From Candidatus Riflebacteria bacterium HGW-Riflebacteria-2 (GTDB lineage Bacteria > Muiribacteriota > Ozemobacteria > Ozemobacterales > Ozemobacteraceae), in the NCBI GenBank assembly GCA_002839435.1, contig PGYA01000005.1, positions 1-64,000 of the forward strand: a DNA stretch of 64,000 nt. Reading direction: 5' to 3'. The stretch's first letter is position 1, and the number at the start of each line of letters is the position of its first letter. The position numbers and the translations under genes were made by a program. Below are positions 9,554 to 17,446 of the stretch, piece after piece. Under the pieces are notes generated by a model. That model saw nothing but the letters and a program-made list of their open reading frames with translations, had not been told where the DNA came from and did no database searches.

Positions 9554-10003
9554 ATGAAAGACAGTCAGCTCGCTGCTTTTGCTGGCAGCATGGAACTTTT
9601 GAAGAAAATTCATGAGGCCACTCAGGATGTTTACTGGGTGATAGACAAGGACGGTCACTTTGTTTATGTAAGTTCCTCTGTTTATCAACAGCGTGGTTTT
9701 ACGCCCGAAGAAGTCATGGCGCGGCCGGCGCTCGAATCAATCTGCGAAGAAGATCGTGCGCGAGCTGCCGAGACTTTTTCTCTTGGCCTCGAAATAATCA
9801 ATCAGGGTCTGACCCGTCTGCCGGCCGGTCGTGTGCGCCTGCGCCAGCCACGTAAGAACGGCGGACAGGTCTGGACAGAAGTCATCAGCGAATTCTTTTT
9901 CGACGAAGAGCGCGAATTCAAGTTCGTTATCGGCATGAGCCGCAACATCGACGCTCTCGTCGCCCTCGAACAGCAAGTCAACAGATTGAAAGATTCGTTC
10001 TAG
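9554..10003 (+). CDS. Stand-alone PAS-domain protein
   Basis: The 149-residue protein is essentially one PAS domain (about residues 15-130): YWVIDKDGHFVYVSSSVY, the F-TPEEVMARP helix, and the C-terminal beta hairpin ending FKFVIGMSRNI. There is no kinase, GGDEF or HTH output domain, so it presumably signals by protein contact with a partner encoded elsewhere. The ligand cannot be read from sequence. The ribosome site is weak (caggt). Flanking convergent space to 10232 (229 bases) holds nothing I recognise. Confidence 0.85.
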   Translation: MKDSQLAAFAGSMELLKKIHEATQDVYWVIDKDGHFVYVSSSVYQQRGFTPEEVMARPALESICEEDRARAAETFSLGLEIINQGLTRLPAGRVRLRQPRKNGGQVWTEVISEFFFDEEREFKFVIGMSRNIDALVALEQQVNRLKDSF

Positions 10004-10232
10004 TTTTCATTAAGTGTAAGCGAGTGTTCAATCCAAAATTGTCCGATTATGCCGGGCTCTCGGCGTGATCTCATTCGCTCCACTCTCGCCAGTCGTGAGT
10101 CTTTCTTAATAGCGATAGCTCTGCGTCAAAATTACCTGGCTCGAAATTTCGCTCATGAGAAGCACGCCTGCGCCCTTACTGCATTCATTTTACTGTTGTT
10201 TTTCAGTTTCTATTAAACCTGCAAATGTTCGG

Positions 10233-11765
10233 TTATATCGGGGCCTGGAGGCTGAGGATGGCTCTGATGCGGGCGGCTTCGCGCGGACTGGTGTTACCGG
10301 CTTCTGCGTAGCTTCTCACACGGTTTTCTAGGCGGGTGCCCTGGATGGCTTCGAGTGCCTGGCTGATTTCATTGTTGTCGCCCTTGATAATGGCTTCCTT
10401 GAGATTTTTATCGGGCACGATCATTTCGTAAAACGCCTCTCGGCCGATGTAGCCAGAGTTGTTACACTTATCGCAGCCGCAGCTGTCGCTGTAACGGCCG
10501 GGTTTCATGTCAGACAGTCCGAGGCTGAAAAGGTCATCTGCCGAGAAGTCGACTTCTTTGCGGCAATGCGGGCAGAGTTTGCGCACCAGCACCTGAAAGC
10601 ACACGGCTGCGATGCCACCGTAGACGAGAAATGGCGGTACCTTGAGGTTGAAAATCTGTTTGAATACTTCAGAAGTGTTGCGCGCGCCCATCTGGGTCAG
10701 CACGAGAATGCCTGTGTTAGCGGCTTTGAAACATTCAACCGCGACTTCTTCTTCGCCGAAGTCTTCGATGACCATCACTTCAGGGTCGCTGCGCACTGCC
10801 GTTCTGATGGAATTGACCATGGTCATGCCGATGTGCGGGCGCACCTGCATGCAGCTGATACCTGCCGGACTCTTGTAGATGCGGCCGATTTCAAAAATCA
10901 CACGGCTGCCGTCGTTGAGCTGTTCAGTGGCGATATTCATGGTTGTCGTCTTGCCGCTGCCATGTGGGCCGGCAAAAACTATCAGACCGTGCTTCTGTTC
11001 TTTCATGAGCTTGATGAACTGTTCGCGCTGCGTGTTGTCGGTGATGACACGTTCGAGATCCGGCCCTTTTTCGTCAGGGCGCGAGAAAAACAGCATTACC
11101 TGTTCGCCGAACACCGTTGGCACAAGCTGAACCCTGATATCGACCATTTCGTTATCGACCTTGACCAGTATGCGGCCATCCTGCGGCAGCTGGCGCTCAG
11201 CGATATCGAGTGCCGACATCATCTTTACCCGTGCGATCATCCGGTCGTAAGTGCTCTTGTCGAAGGTTTCGCGATGTTCGAGATGGGCGTTGCAATCGAT
11301 CAGCAGCTTGACATGATCGCGTTCGGGCTTGCACACGACGCGGCCGGTTTTTTCCTTTACCGCATCAGAAATGATCTGGTTGAGAAGTTTGATGACCTTG
11401 AGATTTTCTTCGTCGGGTGTTGCGGCAGACTCGTCGATTTCGGGGCTGCCGTTGCCTGGTTCAATGGTGCCGTCGGCGCAGCTTTCGGCGATTTCGACGA
11501 GACCTGAGTCGAGCCGGCCCTGCAGTTCGGCGGCCTTGACCATGGCCACGTAGACTTCGGTGAAGATACCGGGGAACATGCCGAGGCACGACGAGAAGGT
11601 GTAGCCTTCCTTGAGTTTACTGACAACCTGATTGAGGGCTTGGTTCAGCCCTGATTCAGAATCTTCGCGGGCGAGCATTTCGAGCGAGACGACGAGCGGA
11701 ATCCCCGAACCGAGCATTTTGCCGAGTTTACGGCTGAATTTTTCGAGGGCTTTTGGTGACAGCAT
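10233..11765 (-). CDS. GspF-domain/GspE-ATPase fusion with eroded catalytic motifs
   Basis: The 510-residue protein begins with a GspF/PilC cytoplasmic helical domain (about 1-95: FSRKLGKMLGSGIPLVVSLE, YVAMVKAAELQGRL), then an acidic linker (95-122), then a GspE/PilB/PilT ATPase core. Walker A is intact (GPHGSGKT, 266-273) and the RLPQDGRI-type segment is present (RQLPQDGRI, 191-199). The usual Walker B GEIRD is replaced by IEDFGE (333-338), the His box lacks histidine (LTQMGARN, 356-363), and the Asp box reads FEIGR. Zinc-type cysteines remain (C398, C401, C429, C431, C434). No membrane segment is present. Start: aggag before the ATG at 11765; 70 upstream open codons overlap the neighbour and are rejected. 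It lies 13 bases after the anti-sigma gene in one operon. It may regulate or scaffold a pilus or secretion system rather than power it (inference). Confidence 0.86.
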   Translation of the reverse strand: MLSPKALEKFSRKLGKMLGSGIPLVVSLEMLAREDSESGLNQALNQVVSKLKEGYTFSSCLGMFPGIFTEVYVAMVKAAELQGRLDSGLVEIAESCADGTIEPGNGSPEIDESAATPDEENLKVIKLLNQIISDAVKEKTGRVVCKPERDHVKLLIDCNAHLEHRETFDKSTYDRMIARVKMMSALDIAERQLPQDGRILVKVDNEMVDIRVQLVPTVFGEQVMLFFSRPDEKGPDLERVITDNTQREQFIKLMKEQKHGLIVFAGPHGSGKTTTMNIATEQLNDGSRVIFEIGRIYKSPAGISCMQVRPHIGMTMVNSIRTAVRSDPEVMVIEDFGEEEVAVECFKAANTGILVLTQMGARNTSEVFKQIFNLKVPPFLVYGGIAAVCFQVLVRKLCPHCRKEVDFSADDLFSLGLSDMKPGRYSDSCGCDKCNNSGYIGREAFYEMIVPDKNLKEAIIKGDNNEISQALEAIQGTRLENRVRSYAEAGNTSPREAARIRAILSLQAPI

Positions 11766-11778
11766 GATAGATCTCCTT

Positions 11779-12228
11779 TCAGACAGCTCTTTTGATGGGA
11801 ACGGGTTTCCGGAGGGGCTGTTGTGGCGCCTTACTGTCAGCTCCCGCCCGGTTGTTGAACAGATGGTTTTCGAGCAGACGGCGGTTGAATCTGACCTGAC
11901 CGTCGATGATGAAATGCGGCAGAAGGTGTAGCATGTTGCTGACGTTGTGATAGCTGACCTTGAGCCACTGCGCAACTTCTTCGATGGTCATTATCGTATC
12001 TTGAACGTTTGGCTGGCTCTGTCGCGAAATCGCGTTCAACGCTTCGCTTATTGCGCGGTGACCGCCATCGGGAACCACCATGTCAAGTTCGACGAGTTCG
12101 TTGCACAGTCCGGCAAAGGTTGCCTGGCAGTCGGGACAGGTGGCAAGATGCGCTTTGGCTTCGGCACAGTCGCTCTCGGCGTAATACAGCTCGATCAGCT
12201 GTTCTTCGTTAAGGCATCTGCCGTTCAT
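11779..12228 (-). CDS. Anti-sigma zinc finger fused to an excisionase/MerR-like HTH
   Basis: The 149-residue protein starts with a zf-HC2 anti-sigma motif (H27, C31, C34 in HLATCPDC), the form that masks ECF sigma factors. Residues about 78-125 form an excisionase-type winged HTH (TIEEVAQWLKVSYHNVSNML, then FIIDGQVRFNRRLLENHL). There is no transmembrane segment, so regulation would be cytoplasmic. The start overlaps the sigma factor stop (ATGA), the normal translational coupling of sigma/anti-sigma pairs, and gaggtg precedes it. A DNA-binding module on an anti-sigma factor is unusual; it may target the same promoters. Confidence 0.85.
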   Translation of the reverse strand: MNGRCLNEEQLIELYYAESDCAEAKAHLATCPDCQATFAGLCNELVELDMVVPDGGHRAISEALNAISRQSQPNVQDTIMTIEEVAQWLKVSYHNVSNMLHLLPHFIIDGQVRFNRRLLENHLFNNRAGADSKAPQQPLRKPVPIKRAV

Positions 12229-12758
12229 AGTTCACCTCGGTTGAAATACTCACGTATTTTTTTTATCGCAAACAGCACCCGCGACTTGGCGGTTGCCAGT
12301 GGAATCTGTTGTAATTCAGCAATTTCATTGAAGGTCATACCCTGAAAGTGTTTGAGCACGAAAGCTTCTTTCGTCGATTCAGACAGGGTGTCGAGACAGT
12401 TGTGCAGGTCGGCCCCGGTGTCGCTGGCATCGCTGAACGAAGTGGCCGGCTGATTGCTGCGGATCAGCTGTGGAATCAGCCGGACGACTCGGCTCTGGCT
12501 GCGCTTGAACTCGAGAAACTTGTTGCGGGCGATTGCCCAGGCCCAGGGCATGAAGGCAAAGTCCTGGTTGTAGGTTTCGATGCGGCTGTGGATGGTGAGC
12601 AGGGTTTCCTGCAGCAGGTCTTCGGCGACACAGCGGTCGAAGCTCAAGCGATAGAAGTAGGCGAAAAGCGGGCGGCGCAGTTGCTCGAACAGTGCGGCTG
12701 CGGCTTTCGCGTTGCCTTTCCCGAAATCTATCACCAGTTGTTTTTCGATTTTGAGCAT
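12225..12758 (-). CDS. ECF-type RNA polymerase sigma factor
   Basis: The 177-residue protein has sigma-70 region 2 (about 10-80: ALFEQLRRPLFAYFYRLSF, VAEDLLQETLLTIHSRI, PWAWAIARNKFLEFKR) and region 4 (about 118-170: LSESTKEAFVLKHFQGMTF, NEIAELQQIPLATAKSRV). It lacks regions 1 and 3, as ECF factors do. It heads the sigma/anti-sigma/GspFE operon. No good SD precedes the ATG. Ten bases upstream begins the 155-bp segment that is also found upstream of 16381, so autoregulation through a shared promoter is plausible but unproven. Confidence 0.93.
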   Translation of the reverse strand: MLKIEKQLVIDFGKGNAKAAAALFEQLRRPLFAYFYRLSFDRCVAEDLLQETLLTIHSRIETYNQDFAFMPWAWAIARNKFLEFKRSQSRVVRLIPQLIRSNQPATSFSDASDTGADLHNCLDTLSESTKEAFVLKHFQGMTFNEIAELQQIPLATAKSRVLFAIKKIREYFNRGEL

Positions 12759-12767
12759 AAGTTAAAA

Positions 12768-12922
12768 AGTAATATGCCAGAAAACCGAAAAAGGATTGAT
12801 AGAAATTTTATTTTTTTGCAATAGACATGAACAAAGTTTGCAAATCACTGTTAAACAGCCATATTCATAGAAAACACAATCCGCAGATTTCGCCGATTGC
12901 GCAGATTTATTGCAGGAGAACT
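12768..12922. repeat. Duplicated 155-bp intergenic segment, copy A
   Basis: This stretch aligns end to end with 16456-16611, roughly 80% identical by eye. Blocks caaatcactgttaaacagcc and ccgattgcgcagatttatt are exactly shared. It contains a 9-10-base quasi-repeat (cgcagattt, cgccgattg, cgcagattt). Both copies sit just upstream of a minus-strand operon and end, on that strand, in the same tctggcatattact. The rest of the gap up to the gene end at 13026 shows nothing else clear. Confidence 0.85.
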
Positions 12923-12947
12923 CGATGACCATCAGCAACAGGGCCGC
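12923..12947 (-). pseudogene. Remnant of the 3' end of a zinc-ribbon membrane protein gene
   Basis: The 25 bases match 16671-16694 with two substitutions and one insertion. There they encode the LVLMVIG end of the zinc-ribbon protein. It directly abuts repeat copy A, whereas copy B is separated from the intact gene end by 59 bases. It indicates that a block containing the gene end plus its downstream spacer was copied, then trimmed. Confidence 0.6.
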
Positions 12948-13025
12948 ATCATCGTCACTTTGCGTTGTGCGCTACTTGCTCAGATCAAGGGCCTTGCTGA
13001 TGATCTTGCCTGAGCTACAGATAAC

Positions 13026-14732
13026 TCACTTTGCCAGGAGATGGCGATTACCGGCGGATACTATCAGTATTGACAAATAAATGTCGCTGGTCAGAAAGCC
13101 GCTGTCGGTGTTGATCATGTATTTCTTGATCATATGGTTAACTTCGACAGGAATGGAAAACTCGCCGCTGTGTGGGCCGTTGCCCTTGTGAATCTGGCTC
13201 ATAGCATGTTTTTGCTGAACCGGTCTTGAGTTAGCCCAGTGTTCATTCAGCTCGAGAAAATCAGCTCTAACATAGGTGCTGACTGCATTTGTAAATTCTT
13301 CTGCCCGGGCTCCATAGACCTGTTTGATGTTGTAACTGACATGTATCGTGCATTGTGATGATGAGGCCGCAAGTCTTAACTCGCCTGCGTTGAGAGAGCC
13401 ATGCTGTTTTTTGGGTGGCGTTTCGTTTATTAGAGATGCCCCGGTAACGGTTACAGTTATATCATAGGCCCCGGTCGAAAAAGATCTGCTGACAGAACCT
13501 GATTTTGCCGGCGCGGGCTTGTTTGTTTTAACTACGGGTGTTGCTGCGGCAACAGCCGGCTGAGCAGCTTTCTGAGGAGCTTTCTGCTTTGCCTGTTCCA
13601 ATTCGTATTGCTCATCTTTTTTGCGACGGGCTTCATCTTCAAGGCGACTGCGCTCGTTGAATGCCGCAACCCTGGATCTGAGATCAGCCAGATATTTCAG
13701 GCTCTCCTTATACTGGGCGGACTTGGCCTGCAGTGCGAGCTTTTTGTCGATTCGTTCCTGTTCTTTTCTGGCGGCGAGTTCGGCTCTTTTAGCTGCGAGT
13801 TTCTGTTCATCGGCAGCGTATTTCTCGCGGGCCCTGGCATCGGCAAGATACTGCCTGGTCTTTTCGGAAGATGCCCCTGCCGTTTCGGCAAACACTTTCG
13901 AAGCTGTTGCGCCAGCAGCAACAGCAAGTACGGGTGAAGCAACAATGGCTCCTGGCCCGGCCATTGCCCCGACGCCTGCTCCAGCCGCAGCTGTGATTCC
14001 TACATATTTGATTCTCGCACCTTCTTCGGCCATTCTGCCAAATGCGCTGCGAAAAGTACTGGTTCCCTCAAACGCTTCGTAAAATTCACCGGTAATCCGG
14101 CCGGTAGCACCAGAAATGTCTATAGCTGTCAAAAAACTTCCCAGTTTCTGGAAGAAACCAGCGCCGCCCTTTGGCGTTGATTCAGACGCGCCAGGCGCAT
14201 TTTTCCCGAGAGTGTTTCTGGCAGAAACATTCTTATCGATCTGGCTCTGCACATCGCTTATCTGAGTGCGCAGTGAACTGGATTTTACACTTAAATTTGT
14301 CTGAGAATTATACTTATTGAAATGATCGTAGACTTTCAGATTGGGGTTGGCATCTCTCGCAGCTCTATAGCTGTTCTGCGCCGACTGCTTCAAATCATTG
14401 AGATTCTTCACAGCCCCGCTCTTCGTTTTTTCAAGCTCAGTGATTCCCTTATCCAGGAATTTTCGGCCGGCATCGATGTCACGCTTCGCTAAAGATTTTG
14501 CCTGCGCATCCAATTGTTCTGACAAACTTTCAAAACCGTTCGACACTCCGTCTGTAGCCAGCAGATCCGCGGTCTTTTGAACTTTCTGATTATCGCCCCA
14601 GCTTGTTTTAGCGTCCAGCCAGCTGCACATTCTGTCATAAACACCGGCCTCAACGACTGCAAATCGTCCTGAAATCAACAGCATCAGCATTCCCAGACAC
14701 ATAAAATGAAAGGTGTGTTTTGCTTTAATCAT
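13026..14732 (-). CDS. Exported coiled-coil protein with glycine-rich hydrophobic core, unknown function
   Basis: I do not recognise this 568-residue protein. A signal peptide-like segment covers residues 7-30. Residues about 45-195 are helical with heptad character (LDAQAKSLAKRDIDAGRKFL). At about 245-285 there is a Gly/Ala-rich hydrophobic stretch (AAGAGVGAMAGPGAIVASP, AGATASKVF). Residues 290-375 are a charged coiled coil, followed by a Pro/Ala/Lys linker and a C-terminal beta-rich domain (FSTGAYDITVTVTGASL, CTIHVSYNIKQVY). The layout resembles envelope or secretion-associated proteins. Its ATG overlaps the stop of the preceding gene (ATGA), with aaggggg ahead, so the two are coupled. Confidence 0.75.
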   Translation of the reverse strand: MIKAKHTFHFMCLGMLMLLISGRFAVVEAGVYDRMCSWLDAKTSWGDNQKVQKTADLLATDGVSNGFESLSEQLDAQAKSLAKRDIDAGRKFLDKGITELEKTKSGAVKNLNDLKQSAQNSYRAARDANPNLKVYDHFNKYNSQTNLSVKSSSLRTQISDVQSQIDKNVSARNTLGKNAPGASESTPKGGAGFFQKLGSFLTAIDISGATGRITGEFYEAFEGTSTFRSAFGRMAEEGARIKYVGITAAAGAGVGAMAGPGAIVASPVLAVAAGATASKVFAETAGASSEKTRQYLADARAREKYAADEQKLAAKRAELAARKEQERIDKKLALQAKSAQYKESLKYLADLRSRVAAFNERSRLEDEARRKKDEQYELEQAKQKAPQKAAQPAVAAATPVVKTNKPAPAKSGSVSRSFSTGAYDITVTVTGASLINETPPKKQHGSLNAGELRLAASSSQCTIHVSYNIKQVYGARAEEFTNAVSTYVRADFLELNEHWANSRPVQQKHAMSQIHKGNGPHSGEFSIPVEVNHMIKKYMINTDSGFLTSDIYLSILIVSAGNRHLLAK

Positions 14733-16381
14733 TGATTTACCCCCTTGAATGCATCCTGCACCGGAAAATCGAGAATCTCGATGTTGCTTAACCCCATGTT
14801 TCCTGCCTGCTTTTCAAAATACAGACAGGAAAACATCCAGGGCACACCGGGGGCGTTGAGAAATATAAAACCAGAACTGCTGTCACACCTGAGCGCCATC
14901 AGCTGGGAACGCTGCCAGAACTCGGCTGACGATTTCTCTACAAGTGTTGATGATGCCTTCGATGTGTTCGCAGCCTGCTTCAACACCGGGGCAAAGTCGC
15001 CCGCATGCAGTTTACTCATGGTTGAGCCGAGTGCCGTTACGAGTCCGGCATTTTCAGAGCTTTTGAACAGCTTTTCCAGCGCCTTGATGCTTGAACTTAT
15101 GCGTGTGGCGACCAGTACAAGATTCGCGGAAAGAAGTTCAGGGTTGCGCAGTGGAATAAGCTCATGCCGCCAATTGCCGGGATATGCTTTGGCGAATACT
15201 GAGACGAATGCGGCACTGGTGTCTCTGGTAACTTTTCGCAGTGCTGCCGGAGGAAATTTTTCTTCGGATATCAGCCACTCCGGCGAGATTTCGTAAGGCG
15301 GTTCGCCGGCCTGCCGTATAAAATCACCAGTCACAAGTTCGACATCGTATATCAACAAACCTGCATCGTTGAGGCACCAGCGGGTTATCATCAGAGTATC
15401 GGACCAGGGGTGATAAAGACCGATAAGCGCCTCTGAATCGCTCTGATAAGACAGAAACGGGATGACCCCATGAGCGAAATACTTCAGGCCCGGGCCACAA
15501 ACTTTGAGAATATCGGCATATACGACTTCCGCTTCTACTGCCATGAAAAGGTTGCCGGCAGCCTCCGGATTGGCGCGCATAAGCTCGATGAAACTGCTGA
15601 CTTCTACCAGCAGTTTTTCAGGTCTCATAAGGCTCCGGGTCGGGTCGGTTTTCCTGGCCGGGCCTGTCTTTGCCGCATTATCGGCCGGTTTTGCATCAGT
15701 CATTTCGACCTGCACGAGCATGATGTTGCTGTTAGTCTCGTTGAGAATGAGCCCGAACGGAATGAAACCGGCTTTGATCGCTTTATTGACGTTAGTTTTG
15801 ATCTCTTTGACGTTTCTTGAATAAACGCCGATCTGCCATTGCTGCAGTTTGCAGTTGGTTGGCTCGATCAGAAGCACTCCGAAGGCATCAGACACTATCG
15901 TCATACCGACAGGAATATAGCCCTGCCTGACAAATTTGCTGATGCCGTCAGCAACCGCCTGCCCATCAATTTTAGTCGCGATCCACTTCCATCCTTTTGT
16001 CTTGATGTTCATTTTAAGATAAAGCACCATAAGCATCTCGCCGGAAGCTGCCAGATCTATTGGCGTGAAGCCTTCTGCGACATGCTCGTCGAGACCTGCA
16101 AAAAATGAGTCGACCGATTTGTAGGTAGCTATCTGCCAGGCAGTGGCTCCAATTATGCTGTTGGGCACGGATTGAACGTGCATCCTGCCTCCGACAGCGG
16201 TCAGGCCAACCGGAATGAGTCCCTGTTCTGAACTTAGCCGTTTAATGCCTTTCGCGATTTCATCTGTATTGACCCGGTAGTCGTGATACACCAGTTCGGC
16301 AGCAGAAATATTGCTCACTGAAATCATCAGACAAATCAGGCAGAATAAAAGCCTTATCGATACTGAACTTGTTTTTTTCAT
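14729..16381 (-). CDS. Exported protein with four internal repeats, unknown function
   Basis: The 550-residue product has a signal peptide (KKTSSVSIRLLFCLICLMIS ... ISA). Four units of about 45-55 residues follow, each centred on a G-x-x-P-x-x-L-like turn: GLIPVGLTAVGGRMHV, GFTPIDLAASGEMLMV, GYIPVGMTIVSDAFGV and GFIPFGLILNETNSNI. The spacing vaguely recalls bacterial tandem-repeat domains, but I cannot assign a family. After a Lys/Thr/Pro linker there is a larger mixed alpha/beta domain (about 255-530). The ATG at 16381 is preceded by ggag; an upstream ATG at 16453 would place 24 unrelated residues before the signal peptide and is rejected. It is coupled to the downstream coiled-coil gene, suggesting a joint envelope function. 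Confidence 0.78.
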   Translation of the reverse strand: MKKTSSVSIRLLFCLICLMISVSNISAAELVYHDYRVNTDEIAKGIKRLSSEQGLIPVGLTAVGGRMHVQSVPNSIIGATAWQIATYKSVDSFFAGLDEHVAEGFTPIDLAASGEMLMVLYLKMNIKTKGWKWIATKIDGQAVADGISKFVRQGYIPVGMTIVSDAFGVLLIEPTNCKLQQWQIGVYSRNVKEIKTNVNKAIKAGFIPFGLILNETNSNIMLVQVEMTDAKPADNAAKTGPARKTDPTRSLMRPEKLLVEVSSFIELMRANPEAAGNLFMAVEAEVVYADILKVCGPGLKYFAHGVIPFLSYQSDSEALIGLYHPWSDTLMITRWCLNDAGLLIYDVELVTGDFIRQAGEPPYEISPEWLISEEKFPPAALRKVTRDTSAAFVSVFAKAYPGNWRHELIPLRNPELLSANLVLVATRISSSIKALEKLFKSSENAGLVTALGSTMSKLHAGDFAPVLKQAANTSKASSTLVEKSSAEFWQRSQLMALRCDSSSGFIFLNAPGVPWMFSCLYFEKQAGNMGLSNIEILDFPVQDAFKGVNQ

Positions 16382-16455
16382 GGCTCCAGCCTCTCGCCAG
16401 GATATTTGTTGCAACAGTCTTCTTAACAGGTGTGCAAGAATCTGATGCAGCAATT

Positions 16456-16611
16456 AGTAATATGCCAGAAGACCGAAACGAAATGATAGAGTTTTTATCT
16501 TTTTTTACAGCCAACGCGAGCAATGTTTACAAATCACTGTTAAACAGCCAGATTCACAGAAAAGGCAATCCGCCGATTTCACCGATTGCGCAGATTTATT
16601 TCAGGAGAACT
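16456..16611. repeat. Duplicated 155-bp intergenic segment, copy B
   Basis: This is the partner of 12768-12922. It lies between the zinc-ribbon gene end (16654) and the secreted four-repeat gene start (16381). On the minus strand both copies share a near-identical 35-base end containing ctatca, ttcggt and tctggcatattact, which could be a common promoter. The 59 bases before the intact zinc-ribbon gene end (16612-16670) are absent from copy A. Confidence 0.85.
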
Positions 16612-16653
16612 GATTTTAGGTGGCGGTTGGAATATGCTGATGCTGGTGGATCA

Positions 16654-17004
16654 CTAATGTCGGAACATTCCGATGACCATCAGTACCAGGCCGCTGAGGA
16701 AACCGCCGATAATCAATCCGGCGACGACGCCGAGTCCGGCTCCTTCTGGCCAACCGCCGACGAACAGGCCAATGAGACCTCCTATGCCTGCGCACACCGC
16801 GACTGCGATACCCTGGATCATATTGTCGCGCTTATTGACATTTGGCAATAATCCGACCTTATCAACGACCTCGTTGTAGGAAATCTTCCCGTCCTTGCGT
16901 TTTGCTCCATTTTTCCATGGTAGCGGCGCCTTCAGATCGGACTTGCAGTGCTTGCAGATCGTGGCGCCGGCCATGATGTCCTCACTACAGTATGGGCATT
17001 TCAT
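16654..17004 (-). CDS. Zinc-ribbon protein with two C-terminal membrane segments
   Basis: The 116-residue protein opens with a double CxxC zinc ribbon (CPYC at 3-6, CKHC at 17-20). A short basic linker follows, then two glycine-rich membrane helices (about 67-87 and 90-112: VAVCAGIGGLIGLFVGG, AGLIIGGFLSGLVLMVIG). Proteins of this shape are common but functionally undefined. aaggag precedes the ATG. A remnant of its 3' end occurs next to repeat copy A. Confidence 0.83.
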   Translation of the reverse strand: MKCPYCSEDIMAGATICKHCKSDLKAPLPWKNGAKRKDGKISYNEVVDKVGLLPNVNKRDNMIQGIAVAVCAGIGGLIGLFVGGWPEGAGLGVVAGLIIGGFLSGLVLMVIGMFRH

Positions 17005-17153
17005 TCTGAACTCCTTGCTGACGAATTCGGGCGAGGGCTGCGATATATCTGGTGAAACCTAAAAAGACCTCGATAAAAACTTGCTTTCTGAGGCTAAAAT
17101 AGCAGCGCCTATTTTTAATGTCAACAAGTCATGATACCAGTTCGTCTTTCTAG

Positions 17154-17330
17154 CTGATCCGGGAAAGCATCATCGAGTTTATTCTCAAAAAAGAGTATCT
17201 TGACATGAGAGTTTCATCTGCCTATGAAACCTTGAAAGGCGATGTGACTACAATTGTTATTTCTCTTTTAAAGGAAAAGGGCTGTCAGGAAATCCCTCCG
17301 GTGATCTTTTCGGAGTTTCTGATAAAGTAA
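17154..17330 (+). pseudogene. Possible gene remnant in a 441-base gap
   Basis: Between 17005 and 17446 no intact gene is evident. From a TAG at 17151 the plus frame stays open for 58 codons to TAA at 17330 and reads like protein (IIEFILKKEYLDMRVSSAY, then VISLLKEKGCQEIPPVIF). An ATG at 17205 would give only 41 residues and has no clear SD. I do not recognise it. It could be a small gene or, more likely given the decayed hicB fragment nearby, debris of a lost gene. Confidence 0.3.
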
Positions 17331-17446
17331 TAGCTGAGTGAGCGACCGGTAATCGTAGAAGTGCAGAGGGCAAAACACGCCACTGATATCCTCAGATTCA
17401 GGCGCTATCTCGGCAGGCAGCATGCCGACAGAGACATTTCTTCAGC

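Noticed and set aside
10566..11507. A 313-residue plus-strand open frame
   Set aside because: It is antisense to the GspF-GspE fusion, whose frame has clear family motifs and a strong SD. The plus translation is rich in His/Asp/Phe typical of a shadow frame.
12757..12782. tggcatattact at the end of the duplicated segment as a sigma54 promoter
   Set aside because: The GG-to-GC spacing required for -24/-12 elements is not met in either copy.
13608..14082. Overlapping plus-strand open frames of 109 and 153 residues
   Set aside because: They are antisense to the coiled-coil protein. Long open antisense frames are expected opposite Lys/Glu/Ala-rich coding sequence.
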